From: Streptomyces cirratus
GTDB taxonomy: Bacteria; Actinomycetota; Actinomycetes; Streptomycetales; Streptomycetaceae
Direction of reading: 5' to 3'
NCBI RefSeq assembly: GCF_014650775.1
Contig: NZ_BMVP01000010.1
Location: 124,001 to 188,000 of the forward strand
DNA: 64,000 nt
How positions within the stretch are numbered: the stretch's first letter is position 1; each line of letters starts with the position of its first letter. A program made the position numbers and the translations under genes. Below are positions 1 through 8,526 of this stretch, one piece after another. The notes beneath the pieces are model-generated. The model searched no databases. It was not told the origin of the DNA and was given only the letters and a program-made list of their open reading frames with translations.

Positions 1-1320
1 GGCGGCCGCGACGATCTTCTCCATGACGGCGCGGGCCTGCTGCTTGTCGTCGCGCTTGGTGGAGGTCAGGAAGGCCTTGAGTTCCCGGGCGACCACGGCG
101 GCGACGATGCGGGTGGCCGCGGAGGTCCCGAGGACCTCCTTGGTCTGGCCTTCGAACTGCGGCTCGGCGAGGCGGACGGTGACGACCGCCGTCATGCCCT
201 CCATCGCGTCGTCCTTGACCACGTCGTCCTCGGCGACGCGCAGCAGCTTCGCCGAGCGCAGCACCTCGTTGACGGTCTTGGCGACCGAACGCTCGAAGCC
301 GGAGACGTGGGTGCCGCCCTTGGGCGTGGCGATGATGTTCACGAAGGACTTGACGTTGGTCTCGTACCCCGTGCCCCAGCGCAGGGCGATGTCCACGCCG
401 AGCTCGCGCGTGACCTCGGTGGGGGTCATGTGACCGCGCTCGTCCAGGACGGGGACGGTCTCCTTGAAGGTCCCGGTGCCCGTCAGCCGCAGTACGTCGC
501 AGACGGCCTTGTCCTGGGCGAGGTACTCGCAGAACTCGCTGATGCCCCCGTCGAAGCGGAAGACCTCCTCGGTCTTGCCGGCGCCGTCGATGGCCCGCTC
601 GTCGCGGACGACCAGCGTCAGGCCGGGGACGAGGAAGGCCGTCTGGCGGGCGCGCTGGTAGAGCGTGTCCAGGTTGAGCCGGGCGTCCTTGAGGAAGATC
701 TGCCGGTCGGCCCAGTAGCGGACCCGGGTGCCCGTCTTGCCCTTGGCGATCCGCTTGGTCTTGCGCAGGCCGTTGGCGGGGTCGAAGGGGCTGTCGGGGC
801 CCTGCTCGGTGAACATTCCGGGCACGCCGCGGCGGAAGCTGATGGCATGCGTCGAGCTGCCGCGGTCGACCTCGACGTCGAGCCGGGCCGAGAGCGCGTT
901 GACGACGGAGGCGCCGACGCCGTGCAGGCCGCCGGAGGCCGCGTAGGAGCCGCCGCCGAACTTGCCGCCGGCGTGCAGCTTGGTCATGACGACCTCGACG
1001 CCGGAGAGGCCGGTCTTGGGCTCGACGTCGACGGGGATGCCGCGGCCGTTGTCCCGGACCTCGACGGAGGAGTCCTCGTGGAGGATCACCTCGATGTGGT
1101 CGCAGTAGCCGCCCAGGGCCTCATCGACGGAATTGTCGATGATCTCCCACAGGCAGTGCATCAGGCCCCGGCTGTCGGTCGAGCCGATATACATGCCGGG
1201 GCGCTTGCGGACGGCCTCAAGACCTTCGAGGACGAGCAGGTGCCGCGCGGTGTAGTTGGAACCGTCCCGGTCTGCTCCGGACAGCAGCGCGCTGGAAGGC
1301 ACGGACGTGTCGGCGGTCAC
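1..1320 (-). CDS. parE: DNA topoisomerase IV subunit B (ParE), 3' end cut by window edge
   Basis: ATPase subunit of a type IIA topoisomerase (GyrB/ParE family) that powers chromosome decatenation with ParC. The 440 visible codons run open to the window edge. GHKL ATPase motifs are in order: EIIDNSVDEA at about residues 59-68 (catalytic Glu59), DNGRGIP at 90-96 and GGLHGVGASVVNAL at about 130-143, followed by the S5-fold transducer domain. The TOPRIM domain may begin only near or beyond the edge. The GTG start at 1320 is chosen because residues just downstream (TARHLLVLEGLEAVRKRPGMY) form the usual family N-terminus. Position two genes from hrdB matches the Streptomyces ParE-type paralogue rather than gyrB, which lies at the origin. 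ParE over GyrB therefore rests partly on context. Confidence 0.92.
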   Translation of the reverse strand, partial: MTADTSVPSSALLSGADRDGSNYTARHLLVLEGLEAVRKRPGMYIGSTDSRGLMHCLWEIIDNSVDEALGGYCDHIEVILHEDSSVEVRDNGRGIPVDVEPKTGLSGVEVVMTKLHAGGKFGGGSYAASGGLHGVGASVVNALSARLDVEVDRGSSTHAISFRRGVPGMFTEQGPDSPFDPANGLRKTKRIAKGKTGTRVRYWADRQIFLKDARLNLDTLYQRARQTAFLVPGLTLVVRDERAIDGAGKTEEVFRFDGGISEFCEYLAQDKAVCDVLRLTGTGTFKETVPVLDERGHMTPTEVTRELGVDIALRWGTGYETNVKSFVNIIATPKGGTHVSGFERSVAKTVNEVLRSAKLLRVAEDDVVKDDAMEGMTAVVTVRLAEPQFEGQTKEVLGTSAATRIVAAVVARELKAFLTSTKRDDKQQARAVMEKIVAAA

Positions 1321-1766
1321 GCAGTTCGCTCCTCGCTGAATTTCTTTTCTGGCCCGGTTGGGCGCAGGGGTGGCTCGGTCGCCCGTCAGAGGGTACCGAG
1401 GCCTGGTAGAGCCGATGCAACGCCACCCTCGTCGCTTCCCCAGCCTAGTGCAGATCCGCACGGTTGTTCGATCCCCCGTGGGGGTGACGCAAACATCACG
1501 TTCCCTTCCACGCATGAACCATTTAGGGTTCGGGCACGTCCTCATGAACAACCGGCGCTCATGCCGGCGAGGACGGAACTGCAACAAGCGAACGACTGAC
1601 AACGCGAAACCGTAAAGCAACGCAATACGGCTCCTTCGCCGCCAACCGGCAACAGCCGGCCAGCTTCGGAAGGAAGTTTCGAAAGAAAGCCGCGAGCGGG
1701 AACGTTTTCGGCCTGGTTGGATGTTGACCCTGGTACGACAGCTCGTCGAGCTAGAGAAGAGGCGAC
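1321..1766. other. Divergent intergenic region, parE / zinc-ribbon gene
   Basis: This 446-base gap holds the outward-facing promoters of parE (leftward) and the small zinc-ribbon gene (rightward). It is locally less GC-rich than its surroundings, as expected of a promoter region. A short palindrome made of CCCCC and GGGGG arms lies near 1474-1485. A GGAAC-type element near 1700 followed by GTTGAC near 1723 could be an ECF-type promoter, but the spacing is not convincing. I see no gene in it. Confidence 0.5.
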
Positions 1767-2003
1767 GTGACTACTGTTCTGACACCCGCGACCCCGCTGA
1801 CGGCCGCTGACCGATGCGACCGTTGCGGCGCCCAGGCATATCTGCGCGTCGTCCTGCTGAGCGGCGGTGAACTGCTCTTCTGCGCCCACCACGGGCGTAA
1901 GTTCGAGCCGGAACTCAAGAAGATCGCCGCGGAAATACAGGATGAGACCGAGCGGCTTACGTCCGCTCCGGCTGCCAATGCCGCCGACACCGAGGACCGC
2001 TGA
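1767..2003 (+). CDS. Small zinc-ribbon protein of DUF7455 type
   Basis: A 78-residue cytoplasmic protein with a Cys17-x2-Cys20 knuckle and a second Cys39-x-His41-His42 cluster, which suggests one bound zinc. The rest is a short acidic helical tail. It matches the conserved actinobacterial family of about 70-80 residues annotated DUF7455, whose function I do not know. The GTG start at 1767 is preceded by a purine-rich AGAGAAGAGG at 1753-1762. It is transcribed alone and is convergent with the protease gene, sharing the hairpin at 2054-2090. No enzyme signature is visible. A role as a small nucleic-acid or protein adaptor is only a guess. Confidence 0.85.
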   Translation: MTTVLTPATPLTAADRCDRCGAQAYLRVVLLSGGELLFCAHHGRKFEPELKKIAAEIQDETERLTSAPAANAADTEDR

Positions 2004-2053
2004 CACAGGCCTACCCTCGCATCCGACGAGCCAGGACCGGCCAGGCCGGTCGA

Positions 2054-2090
2054 CGGGCGGCTCCCCCTGAGACCCAGGGGGAGCCGCCCG
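2054..2090. terminator. Bidirectional terminator hairpin
   Basis: A perfect 16-bp inverted repeat (2054-2069 with 2075-2090, 5-nt loop) followed on the plus strand by TCCTCATTTTT. It lies 51 bases after the zinc-ribbon gene and 4 bases before the end of the convergent protease gene, so it can serve both. Confidence 0.88.
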
Positions 2091-2093
2091 TCC

Positions 2094-3056
2094 TCATTTT
2101 TCCCGGCCCTCCGGTGCGCCGGGCCGGTGCGCAGGCTTCACGGCCCTTCGAGGGGGGGCTGAGCGGCGCGCTGAGGCCCTCGGGGAGCCCATCACGGGCT
2201 GCTGCCGCTCGGACGGCTGCACGGCCCTCTCCGAGCTGCTCACGAACCCGGCCATCGCGGAGATCCGCGTGTACACCCCCGGGCTGTCGGCGCGCCCGCA
2301 GCCCCTCCCCCAGGACACCAGGCCGATGAGCCGCCCCCGCGCGACGAGCGGGCCGCCGCTGTCGCCCTGACACGCGTCCTTGCCGCCCTCCTGCTCGCCC
2401 GCGCACACCATGGACTCCGGCAGGTACTGCCCGTCCGAGTCGCCCGGGTACGCCTTGGCGCAGACCTCGTCCGACAGCACCGTGACACGTGCGGCGCGCA
2501 GCCCGTAGGCGTAGTCGCCGAAACCGCTCGTGTCGCCCCACCCGTACACCGCCGCCTGGGTGCCCGGCTCGTACGCCGGATGCCCGGTGCCGGCCACGGG
2601 GAGGACGGAGTGGGCCGGGACCGCTTCGGCGAGTTCCAGCACCGCGATGTCCCCCGAGTTGCTCTTGGGGTCGTACTCCGGGTTCACCCGGGCCGAGCGC
2701 ACCGCGATCTCGCGCCCGTCGGTCGCCCGCAGCTCCGTACGCCCCGTGATCACCCGCAGGTCGGGCACCCCCTCGACGGGGCCGCCCAGCACCTGCCGCC
2801 CGAGGCAGTGGGCCGCGGTGACCACCCGGTCCGGGGCGATGAGGACGCCGCCGCAGAACTGGCCGCCCCGCGTACCCCCGAACCGGTCACGGCTGGCCAG
2901 GGCCACGACCCACGGACTGTCGGCGACCTTCACCGGCTGGCCGCCGATCACCACGCCGTCCGCGACCGCCCGGGGCAGCTGGGCCGGATGCGCCGCGGCC
3001 GCTCCCGCCACCAGCGTCAGCACGCCCGCCAGGGCACGGGCAAAGAAACGACGCAT
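2094..3056 (-). CDS. Secreted trypsin-like serine protease (S1 family)
   Basis: An extracellular chymotrypsin-fold protease of 320 residues. A Sec signal peptide (arginines at 2-3, hydrophobic core, likely cleavage after about Ala22) is followed by a short pro-segment and a mature start near VIGG at 36-39. This resembles the IVGG neo-N-terminus created on activation of S1 zymogens. The catalytic triad is complete: His83 in TAAHC, Asp136 in DIAVL and Ser233 in GDSGGP. Asp227, six residues before the serine in KDACQGDSGG, predicts trypsin-like Lys/Arg specificity. The C-terminal 45 residues or so after FVSSS are Pro/Arg/Ser-rich and lie outside the protease domain. The gene is monocistronic between a terminator and hrdB. 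Substrate is unknown. Confidence 0.93.
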   Translation of the reverse strand: MRRFFARALAGVLTLVAGAAAAHPAQLPRAVADGVVIGGQPVKVADSPWVVALASRDRFGGTRGGQFCGGVLIAPDRVVTAAHCLGRQVLGGPVEGVPDLRVITGRTELRATDGREIAVRSARVNPEYDPKSNSGDIAVLELAEAVPAHSVLPVAGTGHPAYEPGTQAAVYGWGDTSGFGDYAYGLRAARVTVLSDEVCAKAYPGDSDGQYLPESMVCAGEQEGGKDACQGDSGGPLVARGRLIGLVSWGRGCGRADSPGVYTRISAMAGFVSSSERAVQPSERQQPVMGSPRASARRSAPPRRAVKPAHRPGAPEGREK

Positions 3057-3180
3057 GAGGCCTCCTGACTCCAGGTGTGCATGACTCCACCCAGAGTGGG
3101 ATGCCCGGTGGCCGTGCGCACCCGCGCGGCCACCGGCGCCGCCCTGCCGCCGCCCGTGAGGGGCAGGTCGGTCGGGCAGG

Positions 3181-4749
3181 TCAGTCGAGGTAGTCGCGCA
3201 GGACCTGCGAACGGGACGGGTGGCGCAGCTTCGACATGGTCTTGGACTCGATCTGGCGGATCCGCTCGCGGGTGACGCCGTAGACCTTGCCGATCTCGTC
3301 CAGCGTCTTGGGCTGCCCGTCGGTCAGGCCGAAGCGCATCGACACCACGCCCGCCTCGCGCTCGCTGAGCGTGTCCAGCACCGAGTGCAGCTGTTCCTGC
3401 AGGAGCGTGAAGCTGACGGCGTCGGCCGGGACCACGGCCTCGGAGTCCTCGATCAGGTCGCCGAACTCGCTGTCGCCGTCCTCGCCGAGCGGGGTGTGCA
3501 GGGAGATCGGCTCACGGCCGTACTTCTGGACCTCGATGACCTTCTCCGGGGTCATGTCGAGTTCCTTGGCCAGTTCCTCCGGGGTGGGCTCGCGGCCCAG
3601 GTCCTGGAGCATCTGGCGCTGCACACGGGCCAGCTTGTTGATCACTTCGACCATGTGCACGGGGATGCGGATGGTGCGGGCCTGGTCGGCCATGGCGCGG
3701 GTGATCGCCTGCCGGATCCACCAGGTCGCGTACGTGGAGAACTTGTAGCCCTTGGTGTAGTCGAACTTCTCCACGGCACGGATCAGGCCCAGGTTCCCCT
3801 CCTGGATCAGGTCCAGGAAGAGCATGCCACGGCCGGTGTAGCGCTTGGCGAGCGAGACCACGAGGCGGAGGTTGGCCTCCAGCAGGTGGTTCTTGGCGCG
3901 GCGGCCGTCCTCCGCGATGATCTCCAGCTCGCGCTTGAGCTTGGGCGCCAGCTTGTCCGAGTTCGCCAGCTTGTCCTCGGCGAAGAGGCCTGCCTCGATC
4001 CGCTTGGCGAGCTCGACCTCCTGCTCGGCGTTGAGGAGGGGAACCTTGCCGATCTGCTTGAGGTAGTCCTTGACGGGGTCGGCGGTGGCGCCGGCCACGG
4101 CGACCTGCTGCGCGGGGGCGTCGTCCTCGTCGTCCGAGATGACGAAGCCCTTGTTCTCCCCGCCGTCTTCTTCCTCCTCGGACTCGGCCTTGGCGACAGG
4201 CCCCTCTTCCGGGGTCTCCTCGTCGGTCTCGTCCGCGTCCTTCTTGGCCGCCGTCTTCTTCGCCGCCGTCTTCTTGGCGGTCGCCTTCTTGGCGGGCGCG
4301 GTCTTCTTGGCCGCCGCCTTCTTCGCCGCGGTCTTCTTCGCGACGGGTTCGGTTCCGAGCTCCTCCGCGAGGGCGTCGGCGATGTCCGGCTCCGCCGTCT
4401 GCGTCTCCGGTGCCGCGGGCTCGGCGGCCGGTGCGGCCTCCGTCTTCGCCGCTACGGTCTTGGTCGCCGTCCGCTTGGCCGGGCTCTTCGCTGCGACGCT
4501 CTTGCGGGGGGTGCGCTTGGGCGACTCCGCGGCACTGACCATCAGCGTCACACCCTCTTCCTCGAGGATCTGGTTGAGGCTGCGCAGAACATTCTTCCAC
4601 TGGGTCGCAGGAATCTGGTCAGCCTCGAAGGCCCGACGCACGTCATCGCCGGCGATCTGCCCCTCGGCCTTGCCCCGCTCGATGAGCGCCATCACAGACT
4701 CGGAATCGGCGATCTCCGGCGGGAGCGTACGGGATGTGCTGGCCGACAC
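3181..4749 (-). CDS. hrdB: Principal RNA polymerase sigma factor HrdB
   Basis: The housekeeping sigma-70 factor of Streptomyces, 522 residues. Residues 1-75 form the conserved N-terminal region 1.1-like domain. About 136-170 is a Lys/Ala-rich linker built of AAKK/TAKK repeats, and 171-211 is acidic. From about 223 ([19 protein letters not shown]) it is a canonical sigma-70 core: region 2 with the -10-reading helix around [17 protein letters not shown], and region 4.2 with the -35-reading helix-turn-helix in the last 41 residues ([20 protein letters not shown]). The GTG start at 4749 is preferred because GAGAGG lies 6 bases upstream and the protein then begins [13 protein letters not shown], as in known HrdB proteins. 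Open reading continues upstream without a start signal. The linker length varies between species. Confidence 0.98.
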   Translation of the reverse strand: MSASTSRTLPPEIADSESVMALIERGKAEGQIAGDDVRRAFEADQIPATQWKNVLRSLNQILEEEGVTLMVSAAESPKRTPRKSVAAKSPAKRTATKTVAAKTEAAPAAEPAAPETQTAEPDIADALAEELGTEPVAKKTAAKKAAAKKTAPAKKATAKKTAAKKTAAKKDADETDEETPEEGPVAKAESEEEEDGGENKGFVISDDEDDAPAQQVAVAGATADPVKDYLKQIGKVPLLNAEQEVELAKRIEAGLFAEDKLANSDKLAPKLKRELEIIAEDGRRAKNHLLEANLRLVVSLAKRYTGRGMLFLDLIQEGNLGLIRAVEKFDYTKGYKFSTYATWWIRQAITRAMADQARTIRIPVHMVEVINKLARVQRQMLQDLGREPTPEELAKELDMTPEKVIEVQKYGREPISLHTPLGEDGDSEFGDLIEDSEAVVPADAVSFTLLQEQLHSVLDTLSEREAGVVSMRFGLTDGQPKTLDEIGKVYGVTRERIRQIESKTMSKLRHPSRSQVLRDYLD

Positions 4750-5190
4750 GAACAACCTCTCGGAACGATGGGAACGGCTTCCGACCCCGGCCTGGTGGTG
4801 CTGGACCGTGGCCGACGACCACCGACTGGGGATGGGCCGGGGGCGCGGGCAGGGGCCGGGGAGCTGCACAGCACCCGCAAGGGCTGCTGTCTTCCCTCCG
4901 TCGGCCATCACCTCTTGAGTCATCGCGTGACGTCGCGGAGCGTTACGCCCAATCTTCGTGGTCCGAGTCACACCGCTTTCCGGCAATGCCGGTCATACGG
5001 TCATGAGCATGCTTCGTGGGGCGCCGCGCGAGTCACTTCGCGTGGCTGCGGCGGCCACCCACACGGGTGTCGCCGGGCCCGCTTCGGACCCGGCGACACT
5101 TGGTGGAACGCGCGCGGTGGAACGCGTGTGGCGACGCCCGCGCGGTGAACCCTGGCGCGGCGAACGCCCGCGCCGCGCCGCGTCGGCCTC
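4750..5190. other. hrdB promoter region
   Basis: A 441-base non-coding stretch between the hrdB start and the whiH stop. The whiH-proximal part carries the terminator-like hairpin at 5067-5099. The rest must hold the hrdB promoter(s) and a long leader. I could not place a convincing -10/-35 pair or a SigR-type GGAAT/GTT pair on the minus strand, so none is called. Direct copies of TGGAACGCG occur at about 5102 and 5117. Confidence 0.45.
5067..5099 (-). terminator. Terminator hairpin downstream of whiH
   Basis: Perfect 11-bp arms (GTGTCGCCGGG at 5067-5077 with its complement at 5089-5099) enclose an 11-nt loop containing further CCG/CGG pairing. It lies 91 bases after the whiH stop codon and before the hrdB promoter. 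There is no T-tract, as is usual for Streptomyces terminators. Confidence 0.7.
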
Positions 5191-6078
5191 TCAGTGCTCG
5201 CGCGGGGCCGGGACCACGCGCTCGACCTCCGGGTGCACGGTGAGCAGCTGACGCATGGCGTTCTCGGCGCCCGTCGCGTCCCCGGCCGCGAGTGCCTCGA
5301 CCATGCGGGCGTGGTGCGCCACGCAGGTCTCGCTGGGGCGGTCGCAGGCAGTGACCGGGCTGCCGGAGACCTGGAGGGCGGCGGAGACGATGCCGGAGAG
5401 GTGCTCCAGCATGCGGTTGCCCGCGACCTGGATCAGCAGCGCGTGGAACTCGTTGTCGGCGCGCGCGAAGGTGATCGCGTCGCCCTGGCCGAGGGCGTGG
5501 CCCATGATCTCGACCATGTCGGCCAGCCGCTGCTGGATGTCGGGGCGGCCGTGGCCGGCGGCGAGGCGGGCGGCCAGCGGTTCGATGGTCCAGCGGAGTT
5601 CGCCCAGCTCGCGGCGCTGGTCGTCGCGCTGCGGGCCGAAGGCCCGCCACTCGATGATGTCGGCGTCGAGCAGGTTCCAGTCGGCGACCGGGCGGACTCG
5701 GGTCCCCACGTTCGGGCGGGCGCTGACGAGGCCCTTGGCCTCCAGGACGCGCAGCGACTCGCGGACGACCGTCCGCGAGACCTCGAAGCGCTGGCCGATC
5801 TCCTCGGGGACCAGGGGGCGGTCCGCACCGAGGTCGCCGGAGACGATCATCTGACCGAGCTGCTGGACGAGTTGGCCGTGCAGTCCACGGCCCCGACTGC
5901 CTGCCGCGCGGCGGCCTACACGGCTCAACTCCACGTCGGCGCCGTCCCAGTGGGGTGGCCCGACCCGGTCGGACCCGGGGGTCTCCGCGAAGGGGTAGCG
6001 GTCGAGTTCGCCCGGGCCGGCGAGACCGGAGTCGGTGTGGCGGGCGGCGGTCATCATGGTGTGCGCAAGGGTACTCAC
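5191..6078 (-). CDS. whiH: Sporulation regulator WhiH (GntR/FadR family)
   Basis: A FadR-subfamily GntR regulator of 295 residues. Residues 1-60 are a poorly conserved leader. About 66-130 form the winged helix-turn-helix (LHGQLVQQLGQMIVSGDLG and EEIGQRFEVSRTVVRESLRVL). About 150-285 form the all-helical FCD effector domain. Immediate linkage to hrdB and the leader VSTLAHTMMTAARH match WhiH, the regulator needed for septation of aerial hyphae in Streptomyces. The GTG at 6078 gives the WhiH-like N-terminus, with AAAGGA just upstream at short spacing. An in-frame ATG at 6162 would add 28 residues and lacks family support. WhiH genes are known targets of sigma-WhiG and of autoregulation. The upstream palindrome is listed separately. 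Confidence 0.9.
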   Translation of the reverse strand: MSTLAHTMMTAARHTDSGLAGPGELDRYPFAETPGSDRVGPPHWDGADVELSRVGRRAAGSRGRGLHGQLVQQLGQMIVSGDLGADRPLVPEEIGQRFEVSRTVVRESLRVLEAKGLVSARPNVGTRVRPVADWNLLDADIIEWRAFGPQRDDQRRELGELRWTIEPLAARLAAGHGRPDIQQRLADMVEIMGHALGQGDAITFARADNEFHALLIQVAGNRMLEHLSGIVSAALQVSGSPVTACDRPSETCVAHHARMVEALAAGDATGAENAMRQLLTVHPEVERVVPAPREH

Positions 6079-6162
6079 GAATCCTTTGTCGGCTGCGCCT
6101 CGATCGCCCTTGAGGTCTTTGGTGAAAAGCACACGAAAGGGTGATCGGCGCCACTTACTCAA

Positions 6163-6180
6163 TTGACGACTTATCGTAAA
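6163..6180. promoter_or_regulatory. Palindromic candidate operator upstream of whiH
   Basis: TTGACGA and TCGTAAA arms (6 of 7 positions pair) flank a CTTA centre, 85 bases upstream of the whiH start. The size and spacing suit a dimeric winged-helix regulator, so WhiH autoregulation is the first guess. On the whiH strand GCCGATCA occurs at 6149-6142, close to the sigma-WhiG -10 motif GCCGATAA, but no good -35 partner is seen. Confidence 0.4.
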
Positions 6181-6283
6181 GAACCGGGCCTATTGCGCGG
6201 AGTTGCGGTCCCTTTCGCGTGATGCGGACTCCAACGATCCCGTTGGCGCCCCGTCTCGCACCGGAACGGTCAGCATCGGTCTC

Positions 6284-8257
6284 TCACCAGCGCACTCGGC
6301 TACGCAGTCCTGTGAACCCATAGGCGCACAACAGGACGATCAACGACAACACCAGGGCCGTACCGACGGGTTGGGCCATCATCCGCAGGACGCCCAGCAC
6401 GAAGCGGTCCGCCTCCGGGGGCCAGTGCGCCGCGGACATCCCCCGCAACCGCGAGACGATCCCGTCCACCGGGTACGCGGACGGCCCGGCCAGCGCCTTG
6501 CGCACCAGCGGCACGACCGCCACCGGCACTGCGAGTACCGCGGCCAGGCCGGCCGCCGTGGAGCGGAAGACGGCGGAGGCCAGGACGCCGGCCCAGGAGC
6601 AGCCCATGAGCAGGCCGGCCCAGCCCACGGCCGGGGCGATCCACTGCGCGGGCGAGCGCAGTGGGGCCGCTCCGAAGACCAGGCCGACGGCGCAGGCGTC
6701 GGCGAAGAGGGCGAGGGCGCCGATCAGCAGGGCGAGGACGGAGCAGACGCCGAGTTTGGCGGTGAGCAGCCCCAGCCTGCGCGGCACGGTGCCCCGGGCC
6801 GCCGCAAGGGCGGGGTAGCGGTATTCCTCGCCGAAGGCCAGGGCCCCGAGCAGACCCGCGCCGAGGGCTGCGGGCGGCAGCGGCAGCAGGTCGGGCCAGG
6901 CGGCGAGGATCCGGTCGCGCGGGGCGGCGCCGCTCCGGGCGAGCAGGACGGCGGTGATCGCGGAGGCGGCGATCACGACGGTCGCCGTGAGCCAGGGGGT
7001 GGCGGTGCCGAAGACACGGAGCAACTCGTAGCGCAGGGGCCGCAGCGGGCCGCCGACCCTGCGGACGGCCGAGGCCACGGGGCCGCCGCCTTGGGTGTCG
7101 CCCGGGACCGGCGGGAGGTCATGGGCGGACTCGGTCGCGGACCAGGTCTCGGCCCAGGCCCCGGCGGACAGTTCGGGGCCGCCGGGGAAGCCGTGCGCGG
7201 CGCGTGCCTCGGGGGCGACCTGCTGCCCGGCCTGGTGCCCGACCTGCTGCCCCGCCTGCTGCCCGGCCTCCTTGCGCGTCTCCGCACGGGCGTCGATCCG
7301 TACCTCGGCGCGCGCGTCGGTGGCGCGGGCTTCGGTGCGGGCCTGCGGGACCGGCCGGGCCGGTGCTCCCGCGTCGCCGGCGTCGCCCACGTCTCCGGTC
7401 TCGTCGGCGAGCTGGTGGACCAGGACCCCGTTGCGGAACGCCGCCTCGCCCACCTCCGCGCAATTGCTGCCGTACACGGACAGCCGGGTGCCGCTCTCCG
7501 CGACGATCTCGACGGCGCGCCGGGCGGCCCGGGCCTCGCGCCCCAGCACGTCGGCCAGCCGGGCCGCGTGCGGGGTGCGTACGGCGACCCTCGGCCGCAG
7601 CCGGGTCCGGGCGAAGTCCGCGGCGTCCTGGTCGGCGACGAGCCGGCCCGCCTCGATGGAGACGACCCGGTCGGCGCCTCGGGCCGCCTCCTTCGCGTCG
7701 TCGGTGGTGAAGAGCACCGCGCCACCGAGGGAGGCGTGCCGGCGCAACAGCCCGTAGAGCCAGTTCCGTTCGCGGGGGGAGAGTTCGGCGGCGGGTTCGT
7801 CGAGCAGCAGCGTGCAGGGGTCGGCGAGGAGCGCCGCGGCGAGTGCGAACCGGCGCTCCATCGCGCGCGAGAGGGAGCCGAGCCGGTGGTCGCGCAGGCC
7901 GGCGATACCGACGACCTCCAGCATGGTGTCGGCCCGGGCGGCCGGCACCCCGGCGGCGGCGCAGAGCATCCGCAGCTGGTTGCGGACGGTCCGCGACGGG
8001 TTGCCGGGCACGTCCCCGAGCAGGACCCCGACCTCACGGCCCGGATGCGGCAGCTGATGCAGCAGGCGGCCTCGGAAGTAAGTGACGCCGCGGCCCGGTT
8101 CGAGTCCGAGCATGAGCCGCAGCGCGGTGGTCTTGCCCGAGCCCGGCTCGCCGAGCAGGGCGGTCACGCACCCGGGGCGGGCCTCGAAGGTCAGGTCGTC
8201 CACGACGGGTGGAAGGTCTCGACGGGGTGTGCTGGTGAGTCCGATGGCCTGGAGCAT
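6284..8257 (-). CDS. ABC transporter ATPase-permease fusion with degenerate ATPase motifs
   Basis: A 657-residue protein. An N-terminal ABC ATPase (about 1-230) has Walker A GEPGSGKT at 36-43 and Walker B CTLLLDEP at 148-155. The signature reads LSRAMERR instead of LSGGQ-type, and the switch position reads FTTDDAKE where ABC ATPases normally have His. Then comes a low-complexity Ala/Gln/Arg linker with AGQQVGHQ-type repeats, and a C-terminal membrane domain of about six hydrophobic helices typical of ABC-2/CcmB-like permeases. The ATG at 8257 has AGAGAAG upstream and opens exactly at the ABC domain. Earlier in-frame starts would read through the 33-bp repeats. Substrate is unknown. It sits downstream of the Nudix gene on the same strand, with 269 bases between. 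Confidence 0.8.
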   Translation of the reverse strand: MLQAIGLTSTPRRDLPPVVDDLTFEARPGCVTALLGEPGSGKTTALRLMLGLEPGRGVTYFRGRLLHQLPHPGREVGVLLGDVPGNPSRTVRNQLRMLCAAAGVPAARADTMLEVVGIAGLRDHRLGSLSRAMERRFALAAALLADPCTLLLDEPAAELSPRERNWLYGLLRRHASLGGAVLFTTDDAKEAARGADRVVSIEAGRLVADQDAADFARTRLRPRVAVRTPHAARLADVLGREARAARRAVEIVAESGTRLSVYGSNCAEVGEAAFRNGVLVHQLADETGDVGDAGDAGAPARPVPQARTEARATDARAEVRIDARAETRKEAGQQAGQQVGHQAGQQVAPEARAAHGFPGGPELSAGAWAETWSATESAHDLPPVPGDTQGGGPVASAVRRVGGPLRPLRYELLRVFGTATPWLTATVVIAASAITAVLLARSGAAPRDRILAAWPDLLPLPPAALGAGLLGALAFGEEYRYPALAAARGTVPRRLGLLTAKLGVCSVLALLIGALALFADACAVGLVFGAAPLRSPAQWIAPAVGWAGLLMGCSWAGVLASAVFRSTAAGLAAVLAVPVAVVPLVRKALAGPSAYPVDGIVSRLRGMSAAHWPPEADRFVLGVLRMMAQPVGTALVLSLIVLLCAYGFTGLRSRVRW

Positions 8258-8425
8258 CGCTTCTCTCGCGGGGGGTGAGACCGCTCTGCGGCAGGATGAG
8301 TACCGCAAGCAAGATAACGCGATATGTCCGATTTTCGGGGCAGGTAGGTCGTGGACCCGGTCGTGTCGCCACCCGAACACGTCCCCCACCGGGCGAGCCC
8401 GGCGAGTAGGGGCGGGGCGGCGGAT

Positions 8426-8524
8426 CGCCCCGGCAGGAGCCGAGCCGGGGTGACGGCCCGCCCCGGCAGGAGCCGAGCCGGGGTGACGGGCCGCCCCGGG
8501 AGGAGCCGGGCCAAAGTGGCGGGG
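8426..8524. repeat. 33-bp tandem repeat, three copies, each of the first two a hairpin
   Basis: Units start at 8426, 8459 and 8492. The first two are near-identical and the third is diverged in its second half. Each of the first two contains CCCCGGC and GCCGGGG arms (8428-8434 with 8444-8450, and 8461-8467 with 8477-8483), so the array can fold as two consecutive stem-loops. It begins directly after the stop codon of the Nudix gene on the minus strand and probably acts as a duplicated terminator or attenuator. Confidence 0.8.
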
Positions 8525-8526
8525 CG

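Noticed and set aside
4750-4986. Extended N-terminus for HrdB (79 extra residues)
   Set aside because: No RBS at the upstream start, while the GTG at 4749 has GAGAGG and yields the conserved HrdB N-terminus.
3220-5148. A 642-codon plus-strand frame opposite hrdB
   Set aside because: Shadow of the hrdB frame with long Leu/Arg/Gly runs over the Lys/Ala linker. No independent support.
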